A stretch of DNA of 64,000 nucleotides from Mediterranea massiliensis (lineage in GTDB: Bacteria > Bacteroidota > Bacteroidia > Bacteroidales > Bacteroidaceae): contig NZ_LT635839.1 in assembly GCF_900128475.1 (NCBI RefSeq), positions 724,807 to 788,806 of the forward strand. The letters run 5' to 3'. Below the pieces are notes generated by a model, which was not told where the DNA came from, ran no database searches, and worked only from the letters and a program-made list of their open reading frames with translations. Each line of letters opens with the position of its first letter. Within the stretch, counting starts at the first letter, position 1. Below, in pieces: positions 27,631-35,138 of the stretch. The position numbers and the translations under genes were made by a program.

Positions 27631-27668
27631 GAGGAAGTGACTGAATAAGGAGGTCACTTCCTCTTTTT
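27631..27668. terminator. Intrinsic terminator after prfB
   Basis: Perfect 11 bp inverted repeat GAGGAAGTGAC / GTCACTTCCTC (27631-27641 and 27653-27663) followed by TTTTT, 38 bp past the prfB stop. Confidence 0.9.
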
Positions 27669-27745
27669 ATAAATAAAAATTATCGCTTCTTCCTGTAATC
27701 CTCAAAAGGGAATTTTTGATGCGTTGAAAGGCCTCTATAGGGAAG

Positions 27746-27833
27746 GTTTGAAACTTCGGGACCTTATGTTTGAAACATTCCCCCTTTATGTTTCAAACAT
27801 AGGTACCTTAGGGTTTAAACCCATTTATTTCAA
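27746..27833. repeat. Tandem array, 22 bp period, GTTTNAAAC core
   Basis: GTTTGAAAC at 27746 and 27768, GTTTCAAAC at 27790 and GTTTAAAC at 27813: three steps of 22, 22 and 23 bp. The second half of each unit ends in a CCTTA/CTTTA-like string. A decayed copy may precede at 27723 (GTTGAAAG). The core is a palindrome. The array lies between prfB and a convergent lipoprotein gene, past the prfB terminator; no gene is visible in this 359 bp spacer. Confidence 0.8.
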
Positions 27834-27951
27834 GGAGGAGAGATCGAAACCGAATTTACTTTTGCTTTGTCAATAAAATATACTATCTAGCAGATGAAGC
27901 TGTTTGTTTCTGAAACTCTTCCCTCGGCTTGCGTCAAGGCTGCCGGATGGT

Positions 27952-28368
27952 TTATTTTCCGCGGAAAGTCACGAACATACCGTCGAGCAGGCACGAGAAA
28001 AGGTCGAGCTTGATGTAGACGTGATCCATGTAGAGCGTGCCTCCTCCCGGGTAGCTCAGCGCGATGGAGTTTTGCAGGCTGTTGGCCCAGCGCCAGTAGA
28101 AGGTGTAGTATTCCTCCCACACCTCGCCATAATAATTGTATAGCAGCGATTCTTCGCCCTGCCCGCCGGTATAGAAAATGATTTGATGGTTGACCAGCGT
28201 ACCGTCGTCCAGCGAATAGTTGGCCTCCCAAGTGTGGTCGCACAGCTCCCACGTGGTGGCTCCGCCTCCTTCGGGATAGTCGCTTTCGCCGATGGAGCAG
28301 CCGCTCCCGGCAACCAGCAGGGCGAGGAGGCAGAGGAGGAGGGGCAGGTATCGTTTACGTTCTTTCAT
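27952..28368 (-). CDS. Small uncharacterised lipoprotein
   Basis: 138-residue protein from ATG at 28368: basic start MKERKRYLP, hydrophobic core and lipobox AGSGC (Cys near 24). The mature part is about 115 residues, rich in Trp and Tyr (WELCDHTWEANYSLDDG, YYTFYWRWANSLQNS), and looks like a small beta-sandwich or lipocalin-like fold. No family is recognised. It stands alone, convergent to prfB. Confidence 0.7.
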   Translation of the reverse strand: MKERKRYLPLLLCLLALLVAGSGCSIGESDYPEGGGATTWELCDHTWEANYSLDDGTLVNHQIIFYTGGQGEESLLYNYYGEVWEEYYTFYWRWANSLQNSIALSYPGGGTLYMDHVYIKLDLFSCLLDGMFVTFRGK

Positions 28369-28547
28369 GTCGTTCAGGTTATTCGGATTCAAAATTACAA
28401 AATAGAGCTAAATATTCCAGCGGTTCGGTATAATTCTCGACTTATGTTGAAAATTTGGGCAAGCCGCCCATCAGAATTTAATCGTCGGCAGCGGAAGCTG
28501 TGCCCGCAGGCAGCAGGTGCGTACGATTCTTTTCATGTTTCTTTCGG

Positions 28548-29219
28548 TTATAACAAGATATGAGACGATTTCAATCTGGTCAGTTTCTTGTCATCCATGT
28601 TTGCATGAATACGTTCGAGCAACGCTTCTCTGTCTTCAAACTGGTGGTATAAGTCGGCTTTCCACTCTTCCTTAGACCTCAGGAACAGTGCGGAGAAGCG
28701 GTCCGGATTCCAATGCCTGGCTTCCTTTTCTATCTCTTGCCTTACTTCTGCAAGCAAGCGGGCGTCGTTCAAAAAAGTGGCCAACGCCAGTTTGAATGCA
28801 AAGATGCGGTGCCAGTTCATGGGATTGTGTTTGATTGCAAACGTAGAGGAGGCTTCCTGGATGCACCGGCACAGGTCGCCCGACAGAATGTTTTCTTTCA
28901 AAAGCACTCCGAATTGTTCTTTGGCACACTTGGCCGCTGTTGGAAACAGATATTCGTGCAATGAAGCCTTGATGAAGAACTGTATGCCTTTCTTGTCATA
29001 AAGTTCCCATGAGAAAACAGGTATTCTCATTCTGCTTTTGTCCTGTTCCCATAGTGGCAGGCATTCCAAAACAACCCGATAGGTGTCAGACATGACTTTC
29101 TCCAGCCTGAGCCCTATCAGAACAAAATCGGCCTTCATGTACAAGGTGGAAGGCGTGTACTTGGATAAGGTGGGGAACAGCCCTTGCCAGTCATTAAGTA
29201 TCTGTTTCATTTCCATCAT
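28548..29219 (-). CDS. Uncharacterised cytosolic protein
   Basis: 223-residue soluble protein with no signal peptide or membrane segment and no motif I recognise. It is Trp-, Leu- and Lys-rich and probably mostly helical in its C-terminal half (FALKLALATFLNDARLLAEVRQEIEKEARHW-type segments). Its function cannot be stated. A complete Bacteroidetes promoter 38 bp upstream supports it as a real single-gene unit. Start alternatives are the ATGs at 29219, 29216 and 29210. Confidence 0.75.
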   Translation of the reverse strand: MMEMKQILNDWQGLFPTLSKYTPSTLYMKADFVLIGLRLEKVMSDTYRVVLECLPLWEQDKSRMRIPVFSWELYDKKGIQFFIKASLHEYLFPTAAKCAKEQFGVLLKENILSGDLCRCIQEASSTFAIKHNPMNWHRIFAFKLALATFLNDARLLAEVRQEIEKEARHWNPDRFSALFLRSKEEWKADLYHQFEDREALLERIHANMDDKKLTRLKSSHILL

Positions 29220-29256
29220 ATATTTGTTTGACTAAGCGGATACGGGTTAAGTGCGG

Positions 29257-29288
29257 CAAATATAGTTTTTTTTCTTTCATGTTTTCAA
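29257..29288 (-). promoter_or_regulatory. Promoter of the uncharacterised gene at 28.5-29.2 kb
   Basis: On the minus strand TTG (29288-29286), a 21 bp spacer, and TATATTTG (29264-29257), a full TAnnTTTG match. Confidence 0.7.
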
Positions 29289-29408
29289 CAGGTGACTCCG
29301 GATTGTTTTTATAAAAAAGTAGGCTGATAGATACGGATATTTGTCGATGCGCAAACTGAAATTGTAAAAACAAGAATGATGAGTGCTTGAAAAAATATCC
29401 CGTTTCGC

Positions 29409-29439
29409 TTGCATTCTTCCCGAATTCTCCCTTACTTTG
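29409..29439 (+). promoter_or_regulatory. Promoter of small-protein/CYTH/DUF4010 operon
   Basis: TTG at 29409-29411, a 20 bp spacer, then TTACTTTG at 29432-29439 (7 of 8 to TAnnTTTG). The first ATG of the operon is at 29471. Confidence 0.6.
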
Positions 29440-29470
29440 TTAAAACGTTGAACTTAAATGATACAGTATT

Positions 29471-29605
29471 ATGGGAAAGAAAGAAAAGAAAGTGATGCAC
29501 ACGCGCAAGGAAGAACAGCAGGGCAAGAAAGTGATAATCGGTCTGGGCGTAGCAGCGGTCATCATAGCCATCCTGATGTTTGTCGCTTTTGCATATTTGG
29601 CATAA
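29471..29605 (+). CDS. 44-residue single-pass membrane protein
   Basis: Short gene: a very basic N-terminal half (MGKKEKKVMHTRKEEQQGKK) followed by one hydrophobic helix, about residues 21-44 (VIIGLGVAAVIIAILMFVAF), ending at the membrane face. Its stop is immediately followed by the ATG of the CYTH gene with no gap, so the two are coupled. The function is unknown; the layout suggests a membrane tether or small regulatory peptide. Confidence 0.75.
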   Translation: MGKKEKKVMHTRKEEQQGKKVIIGLGVAAVIIAILMFVAFAYLA

Positions 29606-30097
29606 ATGGGACAGGAAATCGAACGGAAATTCCTGGTCCGGGGAGAATATAAGTCGCAGGCCTATGCCAGCAGCCGCATTGTGCAGGGCTACATCTGCAG
29701 TGCGCGGGGGCGGACGGTGCGTGTCAGGATCCGTGACACGAAAGGGTATCTCACCATCAAGGGAGCTTCGGATGCCGCAGGTATGAGCCGCTACGAGTGG
29801 GAGAGGGAAATCCCCCTTGCCGAGGCGGAGGAACTGATGAAGCTCTGCGAACCGGGCGTGATAGACAAGACGCGCTACCTGGTGCGCAGCGGCAGGCACG
29901 TGTTCGAAGTGGACGAGTTCTATGGCGACAACCAGGGACTGGTGGTGGCCGAGGTGGAGCTTGCTTCGGAAACGGAACCTTTCGAAAAACCGGCCTTCAT
30001 CGGCCGGGAAGTGACGGGCGACGTGCGTTACTACAATTCGCAACTGATGAAGCATCCGTATGCGGAGTGGAAGACGCAGGCGGACGGCAATTCGTAA
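29606..30097 (+). CDS. CYTH-domain protein (triphosphate tunnel enzyme)
   Basis: 163-residue protein of the triphosphate tunnel metalloenzyme group. The N-terminal signature ExExK is E4-I-E6-R-K8 (MGQEIERKFLV), followed by alternating charged strands (GRTVRVRIRDTKGYLTIKG, FEVDEFYGDNQGLVVAEVEL) that line the tunnel. Bacterial members of this size hydrolyse inorganic triphosphate or related polyphosphates. It abuts the small membrane protein gene and precedes a DUF4010-type gene by 31 bp. Confidence 0.88.
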   Translation: MGQEIERKFLVRGEYKSQAYASSRIVQGYICSARGRTVRVRIRDTKGYLTIKGASDAAGMSRYEWEREIPLAEAEELMKLCEPGVIDKTRYLVRSGRHVFEVDEFYGDNQGLVVAEVELASETEPFEKPAFIGREVTGDVRYYNSQLMKHPYAEWKTQADGNS

Positions 30098-30128
30098 GAC
30101 AACATAAGGACCCAACGGGAGGAAGGGT

Positions 30129-31418
30129 ATGGAACAGATTTATCAATACCTGCCGGAAGAGCTGGTTACCTTTGTACTGGTAACCTTGTTCTCTTTGCTC
30201 ATCGGGCTTTCACAGCGGCGAATCAGCTTGAAGCGCGAAGGGGAGACTACGCTCTTCGGTACCGACCGCACGTTTACCTTCATCGGCATTTTGGGCTATC
30301 TGCTCTATATCCTCGACCCGGAGGAGTACCGGCTGTTCATGGGAGGCGGCTTTGTGCTCGGCGCACTGTTGGCGCTGAACTACTACGTGAAGCAGACACG
30401 CTACCATGTCTTCGGCGTGACGACCATCGTCATAGCCCTCATCGCCTACTGCCTGGCTCCGATTGTGGTGACCCAGCCTTCGTGGTTCTACGTGATGGTC
30501 GTGGTGACGGTCCTGCTTTTCACCGAGCTGAAGCATACCTTCACCGAGCTGGCGCAGCGCATGAAGAACGACGAGATGACGACGCTTGCCAAGTTCCTGG
30601 CCATCAGCGGCATCATCCTGCCCATGCTGCCCAAGTCCGATCTGATTCCCGGCATCCATCTGACGCCGTATGCCATCTGGCTGGCCACCGTCGTCGTGTC
30701 GGGTATCTCCTACCTCTCTTATCTGTTGCGCCGCTACGTGTTCCATCAGTCGGGCATTCTGGTGTCCGGCATCGTCGGCGGGCTCTACAGCAGTACGGCT
30801 ACCATCTCCGTGCTGGCACGCAAGAGCCGCACGGCCACGCCCGAAGAGGCGCCCGAGTATGTGGCTGCCATGCTGATGGCGGTCAGCATGATGTTCCTGC
30901 GTTTTCTGATACTGATCGGCATCTTCAGCCGGGAGACGCTGGCTGTCATCTATCCCTATCTGCTGGCCATGTCGCTGGTGTCGGCCGGCGTGGCCTGGTT
31001 CCTGCACAAGAAGCGGCCTGCGGCCGTGGCGGGTGAGGTCGAGGAAGACGACAGCAGCAACCCGCTGGAGTTCAAGGTCGCGTTGATATTTGCCGTGCTT
31101 TTCGTGGTGTTTACCGTTGTCACCCACTATACGCTGGTCTATGCCGGTACCGGAGGCTTGAACCTGTTGTCCTTCATCTCCGGCTTCAGCGACATTACAC
31201 CTTTCATCCTGAACCTGCTTCAGGGCACAGGCGGGGTGGCTACGCTGGTCATTACGGCCTGCAGTCTGCAGGCCATCATCAGCAACATTGCCGTGAACCT
31301 GTGCTACGGGCTGTTCTTTGCAGGGCGTCAGAGCGCCTTGCGCCCTTGGATGCTGCGTGGGTTCGGTGGTGTAATCGGCGTCAATCTGGTGCTGCTGCTT
31401 CTTTTCTATCTGCTTTGA
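30129..31418 (+). CDS. MgtC/DUF4010-type membrane protein
   Basis: Polytopic membrane protein of 429 residues with about 12 hydrophobic segments. The N-terminal third (FSLLIGLSQRR...TFTFIGILGYLLY) resembles the MgtC/SapB domain, and the C-terminal part (SGIVGGLYSSTATISVLARKSR) is the DUF4010 repeat-like portion. The family is linked with magnesium stress in some bacteria but has no firm biochemical role. It is last in an operon with the CYTH protein. Confidence 0.85.
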   Translation: MEQIYQYLPEELVTFVLVTLFSLLIGLSQRRISLKREGETTLFGTDRTFTFIGILGYLLYILDPEEYRLFMGGGFVLGALLALNYYVKQTRYHVFGVTTIVIALIAYCLAPIVVTQPSWFYVMVVVTVLLFTELKHTFTELAQRMKNDEMTTLAKFLAISGIILPMLPKSDLIPGIHLTPYAIWLATVVVSGISYLSYLLRRYVFHQSGILVSGIVGGLYSSTATISVLARKSRTATPEEAPEYVAAMLMAVSMMFLRFLILIGIFSRETLAVIYPYLLAMSLVSAGVAWFLHKKRPAAVAGEVEEDDSSNPLEFKVALIFAVLFVVFTVVTHYTLVYAGTGGLNLLSFISGFSDITPFILNLLQGTGGVATLVITACSLQAIISNIAVNLCYGLFFAGRQSALRPWMLRGFGGVIGVNLVLLLLFYLL

Positions 31419-31508
31419 GGATGCGGGCCTGCTCTCCGCCATTTCCTTTACTTCTTCCTTACTAACCTTTTTTAACTCCGAGATGGTCGTAGGTACAAGA
31501 AAAGCAAC

Positions 31509-31516
31509 TATTTTTG
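31509..31516 (+). promoter_or_regulatory. Possible -7 box for the TonB-type barrel gene
   Basis: TATTTTTG matches TAnnTTTG and lies 80 bp before the ATG, in the 177 bp gap after the DUF4010 gene. There is no -33 element at the usual distance. Confidence 0.4.
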
Positions 31517-31595
31517 TGTCCGCATGTGATTTTAGGGTACATGCGGCGTCTGATACGATGTAAACAAGAATAGTCAACTAAAAAAGGAAAAACAA

Positions 31596-34139
31596 ATGAA
31601 ATTGAAAACACTCGTGCTGCTGTGGATACTGCTGGTGTCCGGGCTGGCAGCGGCACAAAATTCAGCTGTATCCACTTTCCAGCTGAAAGGCATCCTGCTC
31701 GATTCGCTGACGCAGGAAGGAGAACCGTATGCCACCATCCGCGTGGCGCGTAAGTCGGCCCCCGGCAAACCGGTCAAGATGCTGGTTTCGGGTCTGGACG
31801 GACGCTTCAAGGAGAACGTGAAGGGAACCGGAAACTTTGTACTGACCATCACGTCGGTGGGCCGTAATCCCATTGTGAAGAATTTCTCGGTCAAGGCCGG
31901 GCAGAAGCTGGTGGACTTCGGTACGCTGTATGTCACCGATGCGTCCAACGAACTGGGACAGGTGGAAATTGTGGCACAGAAACCGCTGGTGAAGGCCGAC
32001 ATCGACAAGATAGAATATAATGTGAAGGACGACCCCGACTCGGAGACCAACACCCTGCTCGAAATGCTCCGCAAGGTGCCGATGGTGACCGTGGACGGCG
32101 AAGACAACATCAAGGTGAACGGCAGCAGCTCGTTCAAGGTCTATGTGAACGGAAAGCCCAACAACATGATGAGCAACAACCCGACGGAGGTGCTGAAGAG
32201 CATGCCCGCCAATACCATCAAGCACATCGAGGTCATCACCAATCCGGGTCCGAAGTATGATGCCGAAGGTGTGGGCGGCATCCTGAACATCGTGACCGAA
32301 GGCGGCGGCTTCGAAGGCTACACCGTGACGGTGAGCGGCAACGTGAGCAACCGCGGTGCGGGAGGCGGTGTCTTCGGCACGGTGCAGAAAGGCAAGTTCA
32401 CCGTGAGCGCCCGTTACAATTACAATTACAACGACAGTCCGCGCAGCTACTCGGGCGGCACGCAGCGGGCTACGGACCCCCATTCGGAGGTGGCCAATCT
32501 GGACTATGAAGGCAGCAGCAAGGGCGACGGGTCCTTCCAGTCGGGCAGCATGGAGGCCAGCTATGAAATCGATTCGCTGAACCTGATTTCCGCTTCGTTC
32601 GGCCTGTGGGGCGGCGGAAACTCGAGCAACGGCGGCAGCAACTATGTGGGCAATTCGCCGTTGGACAACCATCTGCTCTATCAGTACGGCATCGGCAGTC
32701 ACAGCAAGTCGTCCTGGTACTCCATCGACGGCGGCATCGACTACCAGCGCCTTTCGCCTACCATAAAGGGGCGTATGTTCACCCTGTCCTATAAGGTGAA
32801 TACCCGGCCTCAGACGTCGGACTCCTACTCGGAATACGACATCGCCTACGGCCACGACGACTGGACCGACTACCTGCGCCGCTTGCAGGACCAGCACAAC
32901 GACGGCAGCCAGAATACGACCGAGCACACCTTCCAGGCCGACTATACGACGCCCATCGGCGAGATGCACACCATCGAGTCGGGCGTGAAGTACATCCTGC
33001 GCAACAATTCTTCGGACAACGACCGCTATCTGCGGACCTCGGCCGACAATGCGGACTATGTGTTCGACAATGAATACAGCACACACTACCGCCACCAGAA
33101 CGACATCATCGCCGCCTACCTGGGCTACGGCCTGAAGTGGAAAAAGCTGTCCGGCCGTCTGGGCGTGCGCTACGAGCATACCATCGAGGACGTGAAGTAT
33201 CTGCTGGGCCGCGGCGACGACTTCCGCAAGAACTACGACGACGTGGTGCCCTCCGCTTCGTTGGGCTGGAAGCTGACCGACCTGTCCAACCTCCGCGTGG
33301 GCTATAACATGCGCATCTACCGCCCCGGCATCTGGTATCTGAATCCTTATCTGGACGACAGCAATCCGTCCAGCATCAGCCAGGGCAATCCGGAGCTGGA
33401 CAGCGAGCACAGCCATGCGTTTGACTTGAGCTACAGCAACTTCACACCCAAGTTCAACATCAACCTGTCTGCCCGCTATTCGTTTACGAACAACAGCATC
33501 CAGTCCGTCACCAGCCTCGTGTCCGAGGATGACATCCCCGACCTTTCCGAGGATAAGAAGACGGGCAAGGACGTGCTCTATACCACCTATCAGAACATCG
33601 GCAAGAGCCGTAACCTCAACCTGAGCGCCTACGTCAACTGGAATGCCACGAAGGACACCCGTATCTATGCCAACCTGTTCGGCGGCTACACCAGCCTGAA
33701 GGGAGCCGAGGGGCTGGAGAACGACGGCTGGAACCTCTTTGCCTTTGGTGGCGCACAGCAGACCTTCAAGCACGACTGGCGCCTGAGCGTGAACGTCTTC
33801 GGCCAGACGCCCTGGATCATGCTGCAGGGAAAGGGTAGCAGTTTCTTCAGCTACAGTGTGAACTTGAACAAGTCGTTCCTGAACCGCCGGTTGTCGCTGT
33901 CGGCCTTTGCCAGCAACTTCTTCCAGAAATACAATAAGTTTGAGTCGCACATCGAGGGGCAGGGATTCCTGCAGGACAGCTGGAACAAGTATCCGCAGAT
34001 GCGTTTCGGCTTCAGCGTGAGCTACCGCATCGGTGAGCTGAAGGCCAGTGTGAAGAAGGCCGCGCGTACCATTACGAACGATGACGTGAAGTCGGGCGGC
34101 AGCAGTACCGGTGCCGGGGGTGGTGCAGGAGGCGAATGA
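31596..34139 (+). CDS. TonB-dependent-receptor-like outer membrane protein
   Basis: 847-residue outer-membrane protein: signal peptide (to about residue 20, SGLAAAQ), an N-terminal carboxypeptidase-regulatory-like beta domain (about 24-115, LKGILLDSLTQEGEPYATIRV), a plug-like region (about 130-235, with SFKVYVNGKPNNMM and VITNPGPKYDAEGVGGILNIV), then a large aromatic barrel. This architecture is the 'outer membrane protein beta-barrel family' relative of SusC, without a partner SusD. The C-terminus carries a Gly/Ser-rich tail (GGSSTGAGGGAGGE) after the last barrel strand, which is unusual because the end of a barrel is normally an aromatic beta signal. Its ligand is unknown. Confidence 0.88.
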   Translation: MKLKTLVLLWILLVSGLAAAQNSAVSTFQLKGILLDSLTQEGEPYATIRVARKSAPGKPVKMLVSGLDGRFKENVKGTGNFVLTITSVGRNPIVKNFSVKAGQKLVDFGTLYVTDASNELGQVEIVAQKPLVKADIDKIEYNVKDDPDSETNTLLEMLRKVPMVTVDGEDNIKVNGSSSFKVYVNGKPNNMMSNNPTEVLKSMPANTIKHIEVITNPGPKYDAEGVGGILNIVTEGGGFEGYTVTVSGNVSNRGAGGGVFGTVQKGKFTVSARYNYNYNDSPRSYSGGTQRATDPHSEVANLDYEGSSKGDGSFQSGSMEASYEIDSLNLISASFGLWGGGNSSNGGSNYVGNSPLDNHLLYQYGIGSHSKSSWYSIDGGIDYQRLSPTIKGRMFTLSYKVNTRPQTSDSYSEYDIAYGHDDWTDYLRRLQDQHNDGSQNTTEHTFQADYTTPIGEMHTIESGVKYILRNNSSDNDRYLRTSADNADYVFDNEYSTHYRHQNDIIAAYLGYGLKWKKLSGRLGVRYEHTIEDVKYLLGRGDDFRKNYDDVVPSASLGWKLTDLSNLRVGYNMRIYRPGIWYLNPYLDDSNPSSISQGNPELDSEHSHAFDLSYSNFTPKFNINLSARYSFTNNSIQSVTSLVSEDDIPDLSEDKKTGKDVLYTTYQNIGKSRNLNLSAYVNWNATKDTRIYANLFGGYTSLKGAEGLENDGWNLFAFGGAQQTFKHDWRLSVNVFGQTPWIMLQGKGSSFFSYSVNLNKSFLNRRLSLSAFASNFFQKYNKFESHIEGQGFLQDSWNKYPQMRFGFSVSYRIGELKASVKKAARTITNDDVKSGGSSTGAGGGAGGE

Positions 34140-34150
34140 TGCCGTCGGAA

Positions 34151-34288
34151 CACGGTGCTTCGTGAGGGTGTGACACGGTGCTTCCTGACCCCCTCACGAA
34201 GCACTGCATGACACCCTGACGAAGCACTTCGTCGGACCTTCATGAAGCACTTCGTCAGGAGGGCACAAAGCGGTGCGGGCACATACCC
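34151..34288. repeat. Tandem array, 23 bp period, CGAAGCACTTCG core
   Basis: Six consecutive 23 bp units start at 34151, 34174, 34197, 34220, 34243 and 34266. The first part of each unit is CACGGTGCTTC (units 1 and 2) or CGAAGCACTTCG-like (units 3-5), decaying to CAAAGCGGTGC in unit 6. The last nine bases vary more but mostly end in CA or GA. The core is a palindrome (GACGAAG-CA-CTTCGTC around 34219-34234). It starts 12 bp after the stop of the TonB-type gene. Period matches three other arrays in this window; sequence does not. Confidence 0.88.
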
Positions 34289-34337
34289 CGCCGCTTTTCT
34301 GCACAGTTTGCGGAAAATCGGGGTACCATCAGAACAG

Positions 34338-34376
34338 AAGCGAGGGGCGCATCCTGTCGGGATGCGCCCCTCGCTT
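34338..34376. terminator. Strong GC-rich hairpin at the host side of the element
   Basis: Perfect 17 bp inverted repeat AAGCGAGGGGCGCATCC / its complement (34338-34354 and 34360-34376) around a 5-base loop. It lacks a long T tract but is the last GC-rich feature before base composition drops sharply, so it likely terminates the TonB-type transcript and marks the host side of the element boundary. Confidence 0.7.
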
Positions 34377-34858
34377 CGTTGTGTGCGAATATATGAAAGA
34401 TTATCGAACCTTCAAAGAAGATTTCTTCAAGTTGGTAGAGTTTGCGGAGTGGTACAAAGATTATACAGGATGATTCTCTGATAGCCTTTTGTGTATGCTA
34501 AATAATACTTTTGGAAGAGTTTCATGTACTTTGTTAATCTTGACGTGTGTGTAGACGTAGGGTAAAAATCGGCTTTCTGTTGTATTTCTGGCTTAGAAAT
34601 GCTCTATATAGGAAGAGGGGAAGACAAGTGCTGTAATAACAAATTATGAAATCTATTAAACTTGCTTTTTGCTCATATTCGGCTCATTTTCAGTTGTAAA
34701 GACCGTAACCCCGCTCTCCCAAATAGGGGATTGGGGTAGGTATATTAACAGCCGAACGGTTTTATCTCTAAATACCAGCTGTTTTGTAACAGATAAATTA
34801 ACAACTTACTACTCTTTACATTCTTACTTATTACACTATTATTTATATAAAAAAGTTT
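34377..34858. other. Left-end noncoding region of the element
   Basis: About 480 bp with no convincing gene. At 34393-34473 is a 26-codon frame beginning MKDYRTFKED, whose 14 bases GATTATCGAACCTT (34399-34412) recur exactly inside the integrase gene (40414-40427). The rest is AT-rich. The hairpin listed at 34708 may be an origin or terminator. Confidence 0.5.
34708..34737. other. Nested hairpin upstream of rep region
   Basis: ACCCC (34708-34712) pairs with GGGGT (34733-34737), and inside it CCC (34718-34720) pairs with GGG (34726-34728) around AAATA. It is the only G/C-rich structure in the AT-rich left end and lies about 400 bp before rep, so a replication origin nick site is one possibility; a simple terminator is another. 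Confidence 0.35.
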
Positions 34859-35044
34859 ATGAAAAGCACAAAGAAAAGAATGTATCGTGAACTCAATGAG
34901 GAAACAAAACAGAAGATTAGCCAAGCCTTAAGAGGTAGGCGTAAATCCGCGGCACATATACAGGCTATTTCAAAGGCAATGAAAAAGTACTGGGAAAGTA
35001 TTCCTAAAAAAACAGAGGATGAAATTAAAGAAGAGGGACTATAA
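34859..35044 (+). CDS. Small basic NUMOD3-like DNA-binding protein
   Basis: 61-residue, strongly basic protein. The segment NEETKQKISQALRGRRKSAA followed by HIQAISKAMKKYW resembles the NUMOD3 module, a short helical DNA-binding repeat usually attached to GIY-YIG or HNH homing nucleases. Here it stands alone with no nuclease domain. It is the first gene of the element and is followed directly by a terminator. A role in replication control or as a remnant of a nuclease gene is possible; neither is shown. Confidence 0.6.
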   Translation: MKSTKKRMYRELNEETKQKISQALRGRRKSAAHIQAISKAMKKYWESIPKKTEDEIKEEGL

Positions 35045-35060
35045 AATCCCCCTCTTTTTT
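35031..35060 (+). terminator. Terminator overlapping the stop of the NUMOD3-like gene
   Basis: AAGAGGG (35031-35037) and CCCTCTT (35050-35056) flank a 12-base loop that contains the TAA stop codon, followed by a T run to 35060. Confidence 0.75.
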
Positions 35061-35138
35061 CATCTTTTTATTATCAAAAGGGGAAATGTACTCTGTAGGC
35101 TACATTTCTATAAGAATAAAAGATAAAATCTATTTTTA

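Noticed and set aside
31662..33950. 762-codon open frame opposite the TonB-type barrel gene
   Set aside because: Antisense shadow of a gene with a signal peptide and recognisable plug and barrel domains; composition is rich in Val, His, Arg and Ala with no domain.
34151..34288. CRISPR array
   Set aside because: Units are only 23 bp including the variable part, repeats are imperfect, there is no spacer of 25-40 bp and no cas gene nearby. The same applies to the other three arrays.
34266..34291. Left attachment site as a copy of the tRNA-Leu 3' end
   Set aside because: Only GTGCGGG (7 bases) matches the tRNA end, which is within chance for this stretch and belongs to the tandem array.
34273..34473. 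66-codon plus-strand frame across the GC-rich hairpin
   Set aside because: It reads through a 17 bp perfect inverted repeat and the tandem array, so it is unlikely to be a gene; only the last part (DYRTF) is discussed as a possible remnant.
34669..34890. 73-codon frame at the left of the element
   Set aside because: It overlaps the NUMOD3-like gene start in another frame and the nested hairpin; composition is that of AT-rich noncoding DNA.
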